Assembly (NCBI GenBank): GCA_015061525.1 | Contig: SUWK01000005.1 | Span: forward strand, 1 to 64,000 | Direction: 5' to 3' | DNA from: Lentisphaerota bacterium | GTDB lineage: Bacteria; Verrucomicrobiota; Lentisphaeria; Victivallales; Victivallaceae | DNA: 64,000 nt | Shown here: positions 1 to 9,900 of the stretch, piece by piece | How the letters are laid out: every line of letters starts with the position of its first letter | How positions within the stretch are numbered: the first letter of the stretch is position 1 | Program-made: the position numbers and the translations under genes | The notes under the pieces: generated by a model | The model's input: only the letters and a program-made list of their open reading frames with translations | What the model was told of the DNA's origin: nothing | Database searches by the model: none

Positions 1-19
1 AAAAACTGTGAAAATAATA

Positions 20-39
20 CTGCATAGAAAACTATGCAG
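20..39. terminator. Perfect hairpin downstream of ligA
   Basis: Perfect 8-bp inverted repeat (CTGCATAG / CTATGCAG) around an AAAA loop, about 85 nt past the ligA stop. On the minus strand it is followed by a T-rich stretch rather than a clean T-run, so termination is plausible but not certain. Confidence 0.4.
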
Positions 40-125
40 ACAGGATTTTTGTTGCTTGTGAACAGAAAATTTAAGAAAATTAACAAAAACAAGGGAATCA
101 GCCCTTGACTTTTACATAATAGAGC

Positions 126-2024
126 CTATGAGAAAAGCGGCAGATCTCCGAATTCATTATTCTCCGGAGCAGTTGCCGGGGCAGTTGCCGGGGCATTTAC
201 CGGCGGCATGGCAAGGAACTCATCCAGTGACACGATTTTCACCCCCAGTTTGCGGGCATTTTTCAACTTGGAACTGCTGTCATTCACGTCGGCAGCCACC
301 AGCAAAGAGAGTTTTGCGGTCACAGAGTCCATCGGAGCGTAGCCGCGCTCTTGGGCAAGTTTCTCATAAAAGGAGCGTTTTTCCGGCATTTTACCGGTGA
401 AACATATTCCCGGCGCATCAGCGGTGTTTGCGGCAGTCCGGACAGTTACGGCATTGAGCAATTCATCAAGTTCATCACTGCGTTCACGCAATGTTTCCGT
501 GATAGCTCCGGCGCGTTCCGGTCCGATACCTGGTATTTCTGCCAGAGTTTCCGCACTTGCCTGCCGCAATTCAGCGATGGAAAACTTTTCCAGCAGCAGT
601 TTGGCAATATTTGCTCCGATACCGGGGATATTCAACGCGGCGATTATCTGAAAATCATCCACTTCCCGTGCTTTCTGGATCTCTTTGATCAGATTGGCAG
701 CACTTTTGCTGCCGAAACCATCGAGCATCAGCAGATCTCCGGTATTGAGATCAAAGAGTTCACGCAAGTGGAGAATGCCGAATTTGCGCATCAGCTTGGC
801 GACCGTAGGTTCACCGAGCCTTTCAATACCCAGATTGCGGATGGCGGCGCAGAGCAGCTGCAGCCGGGAACCGGGACACTCTTTATTCGGGCAGCAAAGT
901 TCCGGTCCCCGGCGGACGAGTTCACTTTTGCATTCCGGACAATGGGTTATCAGCGGAGATTCACGCAGAAGACCGGGAGAGGAACCGGCGATAAACGGGA
1001 TCACGTCTCCGGCGCGTTCAACGGTGACAGTATCGCCGATCATCAAGCCCATGTCTATGATATTCTGTACGTTGTGGAGCGTGGCACGTTTGATGGTGAT
1101 CCCGGAAAGTTCAACCGGGGCGAGTTCCGCTACCGGAGTCAGGCAGTTTTTACCGAAACTCCACTGCACTCCGAGCAAAGTGGTCTGGGCGCTGGCATTG
1201 GTGAATTTATAAGCGATCTCCCCACGGGGATGGTGAGCGGTGCTGCCAAGTGATTCGCGGAAAGCTGTGTCGGCGAATTTCAGCACGATCCCGTCCATCG
1301 GGTACGGCAGGGAGGCAAAAGCGGTTTTGAGTTCCTGCCAGCGGCTTTCAAGCTGATTCAAGGGAACAGCATGGGAGATCAGCGAATAATCCACCAAAGT
1401 AAGTTTTGCGCCCTGCATCTGCATGGGTACGATATCTTTGAGGGTCATTATACCGGCGACAGCGTTGCGGGAGTTTTTATAAGTGCCGCCATCTTTTTTG
1501 CGGATGTGCGAGTAAATGTTTCTGAAATCATCATCCCGGATGACGATCTCACCGCGAGCCGGACGGTCAACTTTGCCGCAATAACCGGGAGTTTCCAATT
1601 CAATAAGCGGAAGTTTGCCGGAAATATCTTCGCCAATCTCTCCATCCCCCCGGGTGGAAAGGATGATGCCGTCAAAGTTTGCGGATATTCCGTCGTATTT
1701 GGGTTCGACCAGAACAATTTCCTCCGGAGTACGGGCATATTTATGCGCCCATTCCAATACTTCAGCAAGTGAGTAGGCTTTATCCAGAGAGAGCATGGGG
1801 CGCAGGTGACGCACCTTGCCGCCGGATTCGACCTGCGGGGTGTGTATTCTGGAAAGCAGAGCATTCTGCGGATCGAGCCGCCGCAAATGTTCCACGATCT
1901 CATCGTAACGGACATCGCTGATCAGCGGCTCGTTCAACTCCCAGTACTGGCGGTCATGAAATGCCAGAAGTTCCGCTGTCTGGGCGGCATTCATAAGTGT
2001 CAAATCAAAATTGATGTGGTCCAT
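126..2024 (-). CDS. ligA: NAD-dependent DNA ligase LigA
   Basis: Seals nicked DNA using NAD+ in replication and repair. The N-terminal Ia-like helical region (residues 10-60, ending in a D-x-x-YD-x-L pattern) precedes the adenylation motif KYDG with nucleotidyl lysine about K109. These are followed by an OB-fold region, a four-cysteine zinc finger (CPEC...C...C), helix-hairpin-helix repeats and a C-terminal BRCT domain. The 632-residue length is slightly short for the family (about 670). I chose the ATG at 2024, with AAGGA 11 nt upstream; in-frame starts extend to 2096. The C-terminus ends in a Pro/Ala-rich tail built on a 12-bp DNA repeat. The gene is divergent from asd. Confidence 0.9.
   Translation of the reverse strand: MDHINFDLTLMNAAQTAELLAFHDRQYWELNEPLISDVRYDEIVEHLRRLDPQNALLSRIHTPQVESGGKVRHLRPMLSLDKAYSLAEVLEWAHKYARTPEEIVLVEPKYDGISANFDGIILSTRGDGEIGEDISGKLPLIELETPGYCGKVDRPARGEIVIRDDDFRNIYSHIRKKDGGTYKNSRNAVAGIMTLKDIVPMQMQGAKLTLVDYSLISHAVPLNQLESRWQELKTAFASLPYPMDGIVLKFADTAFRESLGSTAHHPRGEIAYKFTNASAQTTLLGVQWSFGKNCLTPVAELAPVELSGITIKRATLHNVQNIIDMGLMIGDTVTVERAGDVIPFIAGSSPGLLRESPLITHCPECKSELVRRGPELCCPNKECPGSRLQLLCAAIRNLGIERLGEPTVAKLMRKFGILHLRELFDLNTGDLLMLDGFGSKSAANLIKEIQKAREVDDFQIIAALNIPGIGANIAKLLLEKFSIAELRQASAETLAEIPGIGPERAGAITETLRERSDELDELLNAVTVRTAANTADAPGICFTGKMPEKRSFYEKLAQERGYAPMDSVTAKLSLLVAADVNDSSSKLKNARKLGVKIVSLDEFLAMPPVNAPATAPATAPENNEFGDLPLFS
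170..205. repeat. 12-bp tandem microrepeat inside ligA
   Basis: Two identical 12-bp units (170-181, 182-193) and a degenerate third encode the Pro-Ala-Thr tail of LigA. Confidence 0.6.
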
Positions 2025-2090
2025 CGCAATAATCATCCTTGCTGAAAAAAAATAACCGTAAAAAATCCTATAATAAAATAACCTGTCGGA

Positions 2091-2118
2091 TTGCATTTTT
2101 CAAATTTTCCGCTATATT
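2091..2118 (+). promoter_or_regulatory. Probable sigma70-type promoter of asd
   Basis: TTGCAT (2091-2096), 16-nt spacer, TATATT (2113-2118), about 70 nt ahead of the asd start codon. Confidence 0.6.
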
Positions 2119-2188
2119 ATATTGACGGTTTGTGTCTTTATATGGGGTTGACCCGCAAAAACCTGATTTAAGAAAGAAAAAAAGAACT

Positions 2189-3193
2189 ATGGCAAAAGAA
2201 TTCAATGTCGCAGTCGCCGGTGCCACTGGTGCAGTCGGTGTCGAAATGATCAAAACTCTGGAAAAACGCAATTTTCCTGTGAAGAACCTGAAACTTCTGG
2301 CGTCTGCCCGTTCCGCCGGTAAAACTTTGGAATACAAGGGTGAAAAGATCGTCATTGAAGAGATGAAATATGATTCATTCAAAGGCGTGGACATCGCGCT
2401 TTTCAGTGCCGGCGGCAGTATTTCCAAGGAGTACCGCAAATATGTGGTCGATTCCGGTGCGGTGATGATCGATAACTCCAGCGCGTTCCGCATGGATGAT
2501 GATGTGCCGCTGGTCGTTCCCGAAGTCAACGCTGAGGATGTGAAAAAACATCAGGGTGTCATCGCCAATCCCAACTGCACCACTGCGATCATGCTGGTCG
2601 CTGTTGCTCCGCTGCACCGTGCCAAAAAACTGCGCCGTCTGGTCGCCGCCACCTATCAGGCTGCTTCCGGCGCCGGAGCCAAAGGCATGGCGGAGTTGAT
2701 CGAGCAGACCAGACAGATCCTCAACGGTGAAGCGATCGAACCGAAGGCATTCGCCCACCGGATCGCTTTCAACCTGATCCCGCACATTGATTCATTTACC
2801 GATAACGGCTACACCAAAGAGGAGCTGAAAATGCTCAATGAATCGCGCAAGATGCTCCATCTGCCGGATTTGCCGGTCAGCTGTACCTGCGTGCGTATCC
2901 CCGCGCTGCGCGCTCACTCTGAATCACTCAATCTGGAGTTTGAGGAAGAGATCACTCCTGCCGAGGCACGCGCCATTCTTGCCGCTGCTCCCGGTGTGAC
3001 TGTGGCTGATGATCCGGATGCCAAACTCTATCCGATGCCGATCGATGCTACAGAGAAATATGATGTGCTTGCCGGTCGTATCCGTCAGGATATCTCCCGC
3101 AATGACAAGCGCGGTCTGGAAATGTTCGTTTCCGGTGACCAGCTGCTCAAAGGAGCCGCCCTCAACGCGGTTCAGATCGCTGAACTGCTCTGA
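2189..3193 (+). CDS. asd: Aspartate-semialdehyde dehydrogenase
   Basis: Reduces aspartyl phosphate to aspartate semialdehyde with NADPH, feeding lysine/diaminopimelate, threonine and methionine synthesis. The N-terminal Rossmann motif GATGAVG, the active-site NPNCTT (Cys about 130), the GAGAKG segment and the C-terminal RIPALRAHSES substrate region are all present. The 334-residue length is normal. I chose the ATG at 2189 because MAKEFNVAVAGATG is the canonical N-terminus; an in-frame extension to 2132 would begin inside the leader. It is followed 20 nt later by an exported protein and may be co-transcribed with it. Confidence 0.95.
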   Translation: MAKEFNVAVAGATGAVGVEMIKTLEKRNFPVKNLKLLASARSAGKTLEYKGEKIVIEEMKYDSFKGVDIALFSAGGSISKEYRKYVVDSGAVMIDNSSAFRMDDDVPLVVPEVNAEDVKKHQGVIANPNCTTAIMLVAVAPLHRAKKLRRLVAATYQAASGAGAKGMAELIEQTRQILNGEAIEPKAFAHRIAFNLIPHIDSFTDNGYTKEELKMLNESRKMLHLPDLPVSCTCVRIPALRAHSESLNLEFEEEITPAEARAILAAAPGVTVADDPDAKLYPMPIDATEKYDVLAGRIRQDISRNDKRGLEMFVSGDQLLKGAALNAVQIAELL

Positions 3194-3213
3194 ATCAGGA
3201 GCATCGCCGGATC

Positions 3214-4725
3214 ATGATAAGGCGTTTTCTGACCGTTGCGGCAATGCTGGTGTCGATCTGTATCGGCACGGTTTATGCCGCGGGGAAGAAAATATCCGGA
3301 TATCTTGATCCAACTGGAATAGAATACAGTGTGATTTCTGCCGGAGCGTGGAAACAGGTAAGTCTGGAACTGGATGCCGCCTTGAATAATATGCTCTGGC
3401 AGGAAATTTCCCGGGAAGAAGACCGGTTTTTTATTCTGCAGGAACTGAGTCTGGTAAAGATGCTCCGGGACATGTCCGGGGTGGAATATGCAGAGGGCTG
3501 CGGATTCAGTTCAACGGAATTGTCAGACGGATATATCAATCACCGGGTTTTTCTGGCACTTGAGCCGGGGAAACCCGGCTTGCTGAATGAACTGCCGGGC
3601 AGGAACCGGATCAGGAGTGCAGAGTTTTTCCGGAAACTGCCGGAAAAAGTGGTTTTCGCCGCTGCGATGGATGTGAATGCCGCGTTTTTACCTGAAATTT
3701 TCCGGCAGAGCGGAGGAGCAGGAGAGGAGTTTTTCCGGCAGTGGCGGACGTTGATCGACGTTTTCAGCAAAGCATCAGGGATATGGGAGATCGCAGCTGT
3801 CAGTAAAGATGCTGAAAAAAAAGAGCTGTATTGGCGGGTGTCTGCTCCTGACGATAAAGGTGAGTTGATGATTCTGGCATCCCGGTTGGGCAAAAAGGAT
3901 GGGAGTCAGAAGTCAACAGTTACGGTGACAACGCCTTTCGGGGTGTTTATCAGCAAGAATGGGAGGATAACGTTTTTCTCATCCAAAGAGGCGGTGAAAG
4001 CATTTGTTCCGGCGATGCAGAAGGTAAGAGTGCAGAAATTGCCTGAAAGTGCAGCTGCGGTTTGTTACTTCGATCCGATTGCATTGAAATTGAATTATCC
4101 GGCGAAGATCGGCGGAGTGAGCATCCGGACGGCTTTAGCGGAAAAACCGGTGGCGGCGGCATTGGTAAGAACGCCGGACGGACTGCTGACGGTGTTTAAC
4201 AGTGACCGGACATTTTTGAGTATCGGCATGAACCATATCCTGCAGTATTTTGCCTGGCTCAATACGGTGAAACTGCCGTCGGAAATCATGCCGGAAGCCA
4301 AGAAAAAGGGATATTACGGCAAGGCGGTCAAAACTTTTAACGGAGACCCCGCCGGAGAAAAAGAGCTGAATTGCAGTTGTGAAACTGATTTGAAATACGT
4401 TTGCGAAGTGCTGAAAAAAAGCGGTTTCCCGGTCGGTTGTTACCGGATAAGCAAAGATATGAAAGTGGAAAAGGTGCCGAACAGGGATTGTGAAATGGTT
4501 TGTTTCGGCAGTATCATATCGGGAAAACCGGTTCCGGTAGTGGTCAGCAAAGGGCATGGAGATGGATTTTGTGCGTTGTTGTCTTCCGGAGAAGTGAAGC
4601 GTTTTACATTAAAAAAGGCTGATTCATGGCGCAGGATAACCGGTTTTCTGCATACGGTTTACATGTATGAGGAAAGGGTGTTCCGGATGCTGACGGATCA
4701 GGCGGGAGCCTGGGACAAAGAATAA
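3214..4725 (+). CDS. Exported protein of unknown function
   Basis: I do not recognise the family. The 503-residue product begins with a clear signal peptide (MIRRF, a hydrophobic stretch of about 14 residues, then a VYAA-type cleavage site near residue 23). The rest is a soluble-looking, Lys/Glu-rich region with several cysteines in the C-terminal third and no further membrane segment or repeat. It is probably periplasmic. The gene lies 20 nt after asd with AGGAG upstream of the ATG, so it is likely the second gene of that operon. Nothing visible ties it to amino-acid synthesis. Confidence 0.75.
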   Translation: MIRRFLTVAAMLVSICIGTVYAAGKKISGYLDPTGIEYSVISAGAWKQVSLELDAALNNMLWQEISREEDRFFILQELSLVKMLRDMSGVEYAEGCGFSSTELSDGYINHRVFLALEPGKPGLLNELPGRNRIRSAEFFRKLPEKVVFAAAMDVNAAFLPEIFRQSGGAGEEFFRQWRTLIDVFSKASGIWEIAAVSKDAEKKELYWRVSAPDDKGELMILASRLGKKDGSQKSTVTVTTPFGVFISKNGRITFFSSKEAVKAFVPAMQKVRVQKLPESAAAVCYFDPIALKLNYPAKIGGVSIRTALAEKPVAAALVRTPDGLLTVFNSDRTFLSIGMNHILQYFAWLNTVKLPSEIMPEAKKKGYYGKAVKTFNGDPAGEKELNCSCETDLKYVCEVLKKSGFPVGCYRISKDMKVEKVPNRDCEMVCFGSIISGKPVPVVVSKGHGDGFCALLSSGEVKRFTLKKADSWRRITGFLHTVYMYEERVFRMLTDQAGAWDKE

Positions 4726-4751
4726 AACCGCCGGAGGCAAGTGCAGCAAAG

Positions 4752-4773
4752 TACAAAAAAGCCGCCGCGCGGC
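4752..4773 (-). terminator. Candidate terminator reading minus strand
   Basis: On the minus strand the hairpin GCCGC-GCG-GCGGC is followed directly by TTTTTT. No minus-strand gene is recognisable upstream of it; only the repeat region 4886-5299 would be read into it. Confidence 0.4.
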
Positions 4774-4885
4774 AGAATCGCGGGATGTCGAATTGGAAAG
4801 AGTGTTCCGGATGATTAAAGAGTTGGTAATGTCCCAAATTTTGTGAAACTCAAGCAGGAGTTTATAGACAAACATTTCTATTAAC

Positions 4886-5107
4886 GTATAAAAATATCAC
4901 ATAAGTTGTGATTTGTCAAACCGGTGAAACACCGGCTTGATCCAAGCGGTGGATGCATCCGTCTTCGCTTACGCTACGCCGCGACAAGGTGTGCGGCAAT
5001 GTCGTGTTTTGCGACGGGTACGGTGCGGGAGTGTACGAGCGTACTCGACCGCACCGGCGCAGGAACAAGGCGCGGGATTGACCACGAAGCACCACCGCCG
5101 GTTCGAT
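4886..5107. repeat. Tandem repeat copy 1 (222 bp)
   Basis: First of two near-identical adjacent units starting GTATAAAA and ending CGGTTCGAT. It contains a perfect small hairpin (CCGGTG-AAA-CACCGG, 4920-4935) and a larger imperfect inverted repeat around CGGTGCGG...CCGCACCG. It differs from copy 2 mainly by a 32-nt block at 4958-4989. Short open frames occur on both strands but recur only because the DNA repeats; I do not call them genes. The remainder of the gene-free stretch (4726-4885, 5300-5345) shows nothing else I can support. Confidence 0.85.
4958..4989 (-). repeat. 32-nt module inserted in repeat copy 1
   Basis: Present in copy 1 and absent from copy 2 at the matching position. Its sequence is, in reverse orientation, the same module found three times at 52765-53110, with about 25 of 32 positions matching and both ends conserved (TCCGTCTTCGC and GACAAGG). 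Confidence 0.65.
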
Positions 5108-5299
5108 GTATAAAACATATCACATAAGTTGTGATTTGTCAAACCGGTGAAACACCGGCTTGATCCAATCGGTGGATGCAGCGTGCGGCAATGTCGTGTT
5201 TTGCGACGAGTACGGTGCGGGAGTGTACGAGCGTACTCGACCGCACCGGCGCAGGAGCAAGGCGCGAGATTGACCACGAAGCACCACCGCCGGTTCGAT
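5108..5299. repeat. Tandem repeat copy 2 (192 bp)
   Basis: Second copy of the unit, directly abutting copy 1 and ending about 45 nt before the next start codon. Apart from lacking the 32-nt block, only scattered single-base differences separate it from copy 1. Confidence 0.85.
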
Positions 5300-5345
5300 T
5301 TTTCACAACAATTGAGACAATACCAAAAAATAAGAGGGATGGTTT

Positions 5346-5879
5346 ATGCCGGATAAAACAGAAAAAAATTTCAACAAAGAGTTTCTTGAAGCCGTGGAGA
5401 AGTGTTCAGAGAACCTCTCCTTTGAAGATATTTCCCGTCTGAACGGTATCCGGATCGAACTGCTGCGCCGTTACATCGACCGGCGCGCCAAAAATATCCG
5501 TAATGAAACCTGGGATAAAATCTATCCGCTTCTGCGTCCGTATCTTGAGGGACCGGCTCCGATCAAAGAACCGCCGCCGCGCCTCGGTGCAGCCTACCGC
5601 CGTCACCCGGAATTGGTGGAGATGATCAGCGAACAGAAAGTTCTGCTTGACGAGTTTGCTATTTTCGGCGACAAAGAGAAAAAACAGATACTTAAAAAGT
5701 TTTATTCAGCCCTGGGAACTCCGGCAAAACCCACTGAGTACACCAGTTTATCCGCGCAGGAAAATGAACTTATGGGCAGCTTTATGGCGATGGATAAAGA
5801 GACCCGCGAAACGATGCTCGCAGAGGTTACTGCTCTTGCCACCGCGGAAGCCCGCCGTCAGCGCACTGAATTATTCTGA
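5346..5879 (+). CDS. Small putative HTH protein, unknown role
   Basis: The 177-residue protein has, at residues 22-50, a pattern like a helix-turn-helix of the XRE/Cro type (LSFEDISRLNGIRIELLRRYI). The remainder is charged and helical, without cysteines or membrane segments. The start is an ATG with AGAGGGA about 7 nt upstream. It sits right after the tandem repeats and is closed by its own terminator, so it looks monocistronic. A DNA-binding role is inferred from this pattern only; the family is unrecognised. Confidence 0.65.
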   Translation: MPDKTEKNFNKEFLEAVEKCSENLSFEDISRLNGIRIELLRRYIDRRAKNIRNETWDKIYPLLRPYLEGPAPIKEPPPRLGAAYRRHPELVEMISEQKVLLDEFAIFGDKEKKQILKKFYSALGTPAKPTEYTSLSAQENELMGSFMAMDKETRETMLAEVTALATAEARRQRTELF

Positions 5880-5891
5880 ATAATGTCAATA

Positions 5892-5925
5892 CCGCTTTCT
5901 CTTTACCGGGGAAGCGGGATTTTTT
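5892..5925 (+). terminator. Intrinsic terminator
   Basis: Stem CCGCTTTC / GGGAAGCGG (about 8 bp with one G-T pair) followed by ATTTTTTC, directly after the 177-residue gene. Confidence 0.75.
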
Positions 5926-5952
5926 CATGCTTGTGTTGTGAGAAGTAAAGTC

Positions 5953-6930
5953 ATGCAAAACCAGCCGATCTATCCGGAAAATGCTCTGATAATGGCACCG
6001 CTTTCCGGTTTCACCGACCTTGCCTACCGCCGCGCAGCCTATCGCGGCGGCTGCCGTTACGCCTTTACTGAAATGGTCGATGCCGCCAGTCTTGCCTATG
6101 CCAACGGCAACGGTGAAGTTCTGCTCAAACGCGGGGAGGATGAAAGTTTTCTTGCGGTTCAACTGGTCGGTTCAGATGAAGAGCTGCTCAAACGCGCCTG
6201 CGCCAAACTCAATGAAAGAGATTTTTCACTGCTCGACCTCAACCTCGGCTGTCCGGTTCCTAAAGTGGTAAAGAAAGGTGCCGGAGCGGCTTTGGGGAAA
6301 AATATCAGTAAAGCGTTGAGCTGTTTCAAAGTCCTTGCAGAAGAGAGCCGTTTCACTTTGACCGCCAAATTGCGGATACTGGATGAAAACGACCCGGCAC
6401 CGACTTTGGAACTTTGTTCCGGTCTGGTGGCTCTGGGGGCTGAAGCTCTGACGATCCACGGCAGAACAAAAGAGCATTTTTATACCGGAGAGGTGAAGTT
6501 TCCGATCATCCGGGCGGTACGCGAGGCATTTCCCGATATTCCGGTCATCGCCAACGGCGGAGTAAACTCAAGGGCAAGTTACGATAAAATGCGGCAGGAA
6601 ACCGGCTGTACAAGGGTGATGCTGGCGCAGGGTATCATGGGAAATCCGTGGCTTTTCAGAGAATTGGAAAACGATGCTCTGCCCCCGACACTTGCCCAAT
6701 GGCGGGAAATGGTACATTTTCATGTATCAGAAATGGTCACTCTGTATGGAGAAGCCTCCGCCATGCGGCAGGCACGCAAAATCGTCCACGATTACCTCAA
6801 GGGCAGAGGTTTCCCGTCAATATTGCGGGCGCAAGCCAATACGCTCAACTCCATGAAAGAATTGGAAGAGCTGCTTGCTTCTGCCGATATCGCTCAGGTT
6901 TCCGGCACGATCCGCAAGATACTTATCTGA
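5953..6930 (+). CDS. dus: tRNA-dihydrouridine synthase
   Basis: Flavin-dependent reduction of uridines in the tRNA D-loop. It has the N-terminal APLSGFTDLAYRR barrel signature, catalytic NLGCPVPKVVKKGAGAAL (Cys about 100), the HGRTKEHFYTG phosphate/FMN region and IANGGV. At 325 residues it is typical of the Dus family; which subtype cannot be decided by eye. I chose the ATG at 5953; a GTG at 5938 is in frame. Its 3' end overlaps the 3' end of the convergent minus-strand gene by 37 bp. Confidence 0.92.
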   Translation: MQNQPIYPENALIMAPLSGFTDLAYRRAAYRGGCRYAFTEMVDAASLAYANGNGEVLLKRGEDESFLAVQLVGSDEELLKRACAKLNERDFSLLDLNLGCPVPKVVKKGAGAALGKNISKALSCFKVLAEESRFTLTAKLRILDENDPAPTLELCSGLVALGAEALTIHGRTKEHFYTGEVKFPIIRAVREAFPDIPVIANGGVNSRASYDKMRQETGCTRVMLAQGIMGNPWLFRELENDALPPTLAQWREMVHFHVSEMVTLYGEASAMRQARKIVHDYLKGRGFPSILRAQANTLNSMKELEELLASADIAQVSGTIRKILI

Positions 6931-9900
6931 CCATCCGATGTCCGGTCAAAAATAAGCAATTTACCGGTTTTCAGCAGTTCCATGATCGATTCATTGAGGC
7001 GCAGAGCATCCGGAGAAAACTCGATCGCTTTATCCACATCAGCCAGCGGCGGCCGAATCATCAGGTAATCGTACTTTTGCAGTCTTGTGTATAAACCGTC
7101 AGCATCCGGCGGAACCGGGGAGAGTTCTTCTTGCGCTCCCGGCATGATGCAGACAACATTATCCGGCAAATACAAAGTCCGCCTTTCCCACAGAAGAGCA
7201 ATTTTGTGATCTTTGAGTTTTTCCAACTGCCCGGCAACTTCTGCGTAAGCAGTTTCGTTATGGCACCATGAAGCGAAATAAACCGGATTTTTCCGTGCTT
7301 CAGTGACCGTATTCCACGCCAGAAAATAGTGTTTTAATTGCGGCGATGTCAGATAAACCGTATATCCGGCAGCAAAAATGAGCAGAATCAAGGCAAGCTG
7401 TTTGAGTTTGAGCGGAAAAGTTCCGGTACAGTACAGTGCCAGAAATGCCCCGCCCCACAAGAGCGGATAGAGAAAACGGGTCTGCTGAGAAGTGAAGTTC
7501 CAGAATATCCACGCCGTCAGCAGTGCAGCGGCCCCCCGCAGGATGAGCGGATGTTTTCCCCGCGTATACACCAGTGCCGCCAAAATAATCAGCACCAGTA
7601 CCGGAAACTGCACTCCCACACTGATACCGTCATAATCACTGCCGGGGAATGCTGTCAACAGCCAATTGAAAATGATTCCGCTAAAAGGGTTTATCCCGTA
7701 ATTACTGCCAAGACCGTGATAAAATTTCTCCACGATCATCGCGCTTTCATCACCAAGAACAGAAGAAAGGTACGGGTAAACCGGATTGCCGCATGCCAGA
7801 AACACCCGTAAAAAGAACGGTATCGCCATTATTAATGCTCCGGCGATAAAATAACCGGTATACCGCCGTTTTTCCCGATCAGTCAATACCAGTACCATCA
7901 ATGCGATGGAAACTCCTGTTCCCGGCAGTTTGACTGCCGCTGCCATGCCGGCCATACATCCGGCAAAAAATATCATCCGGCGCGGGACGGTGCTGTTTTT
8001 GAATATGGCGCAAACTCCGGAAAATCCGGCAAGCATGACGATACTTTCCACATAAAAAGCACGGATGAGCAGCCATGTCAACGGCGACAACACCACCGTT
8101 CCCAAAAGTACCGCCGCGATGAATCTGCTGCAGAATTTACCGGCAGAATAAAACGATGCCGCTGTTATAACTGTGATGAACCATAATGTGATCTGCGGCA
8201 CATTCATCCCGCCTGCCGCCACACCGGACAACACCCACAACTGTCCCAGTGACGGATACGCAGAATAGGGATTATCCATAAGTACCGCAGTGGAATCTGC
8301 AGTCAGATAACGTTTCAGCAAAGACAACTGATACACCTGTTCATCCCATGAGGACGGCGGCAGAAACATCGCCGCGAGAAAGGGCAGGAATATCAATGTA
8401 AAAATCAGTGCGGTTTTCCAGCATTTTTTCAATCCGGCGACAGCGAAATATCCGCCGGGAACTGCAAATAAGAACATGATCCCCGGCAGCACGGACGGCG
8501 GGATGATCAGTGCCGCAAGAGCAAAAAACACTATTCCGGATGCCAGATGACATACCGGAGGCAATTCCGGAAACTTTATCAGCAGCAATCTGCCTGAACC
8601 GTAAACCGCCGTTATCAGCAGCAGTGCCGCAAGAAATCCGGTCACGATCCCGGGGATGATACCATTTCCCGGAAAATGTTTCTTTTGGGCAGCAATGGGA
8701 AATGCGCCGTCGTCGATCTCCATAAAATTACTTTTTTTAACTGCATCAGGAGAAATTTCCCGCAGTCGGCAAAGTTCCGCGAAGTTCCGGTCAGCAGCGG
8801 CGACCGCTGTGTCGTCAGCTCCGATCGCCCGCAGCAAATGCCGCTGAAAATCCGCCGAAATCACACTGAATGGCGCATTTTTCAGCTCTGCCAGCATGGC
8901 TTCAGCGGCTGTTTGCAATTCACCGGCACTGTATGCTGCAATGGCTTTGATCCTTTGAGTATGACGGTAATTGACTTTGCCGCAGTATGTTTCCATCTGG
9001 CTGATATAGTTCAATGCTTTATGTACTTCATTGCTGATCAGTGAGAGTTCTGCCAGCTGATAAAGAGCGTGACAACTCTTTTCCTGCCGTAAAGAGTCAG
9101 AGTAAAGTTGTTTTGCTCCGGCAAAGTCACCGGCAAGCAGTTTCAAATCCCCCTGCCGGATCCAGCTGCTGTTTTGATAATTTACAGTTCCACGGAAAAA
9201 TGCGGCGAAGAGCAGTACCAGTGCCACGGCGGCAAAGAGCAGACGAACAGGCGTGAAATGCACCGGGACAGTGTGCCCGTTGTCTGGACGTGCGATCAAG
9301 ACTCCGGCGGAAACCGCTGTAAATGAGGCACAGAGAAGAGTGAAATTATGTTGATCGAACCAGCCGCAGAACAGCAGTACGGCAAATATCCACTGGCAAA
9401 GTCTGCCGGCGGGAGTTTTTTCCCGGAGAGAAAAGATGGTAAATACCGAAGCAAGATAAAAAAGGATACCGGGTATGCCGGATTCGGCTGCAAGATGCAG
9501 AAAATCGTTGTGCGCATGGTCGATATGCACCGAGGGGAACGGTGAAAAAAAGTAGCTGTCACTTAAAAAGTGCCGGATGTTTTCGCTGAAGCTGCCGTAT
9601 CCGGCACCCATAAGCGGAGAATCAATAAAGAGCTTTAACGCTCCCTGCCAAATCTGAAAACGGGTATCCGGCAGATCGGCAAAGTAAATCCCCGCCACAA
9701 CCGCCGTTCCCGCCACTGCTGTGGTAATCACAAGCCATTTGGTAAAACGTTTTTCAGGAATACGGTTGCGCAAAAATATCCAAATCGCCGCTCCGGCAGC
9801 GGCAAAAAACGCCGAGCGGGAAAACTCCGCCGGATAAATTACAGCGGTAAGCAGAAAAAATCCGGTCAATAAAATGGCACTCTGGATCATCCGGTGACGC

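Noticed and set aside
21-125. Plus-strand promoter near TTGACTTTTACATAAT (106-121)
   Set aside because: The -35-like and -10-like boxes are only about 4-6 nt apart and there is no plus-strand gene to serve.
4969-5277. Minus-strand 102-codon frame with an internally repeated peptide
   Set aside because: It follows the two tandem DNA copies exactly, and has no start signal or recognisable fold.
4886-5299. CRISPR array
   Set aside because: Only two units of about 200 bp, with no short repeat/unique spacer pattern and no cas gene. The 52.7-53.2 kb array fails for the same reasons.
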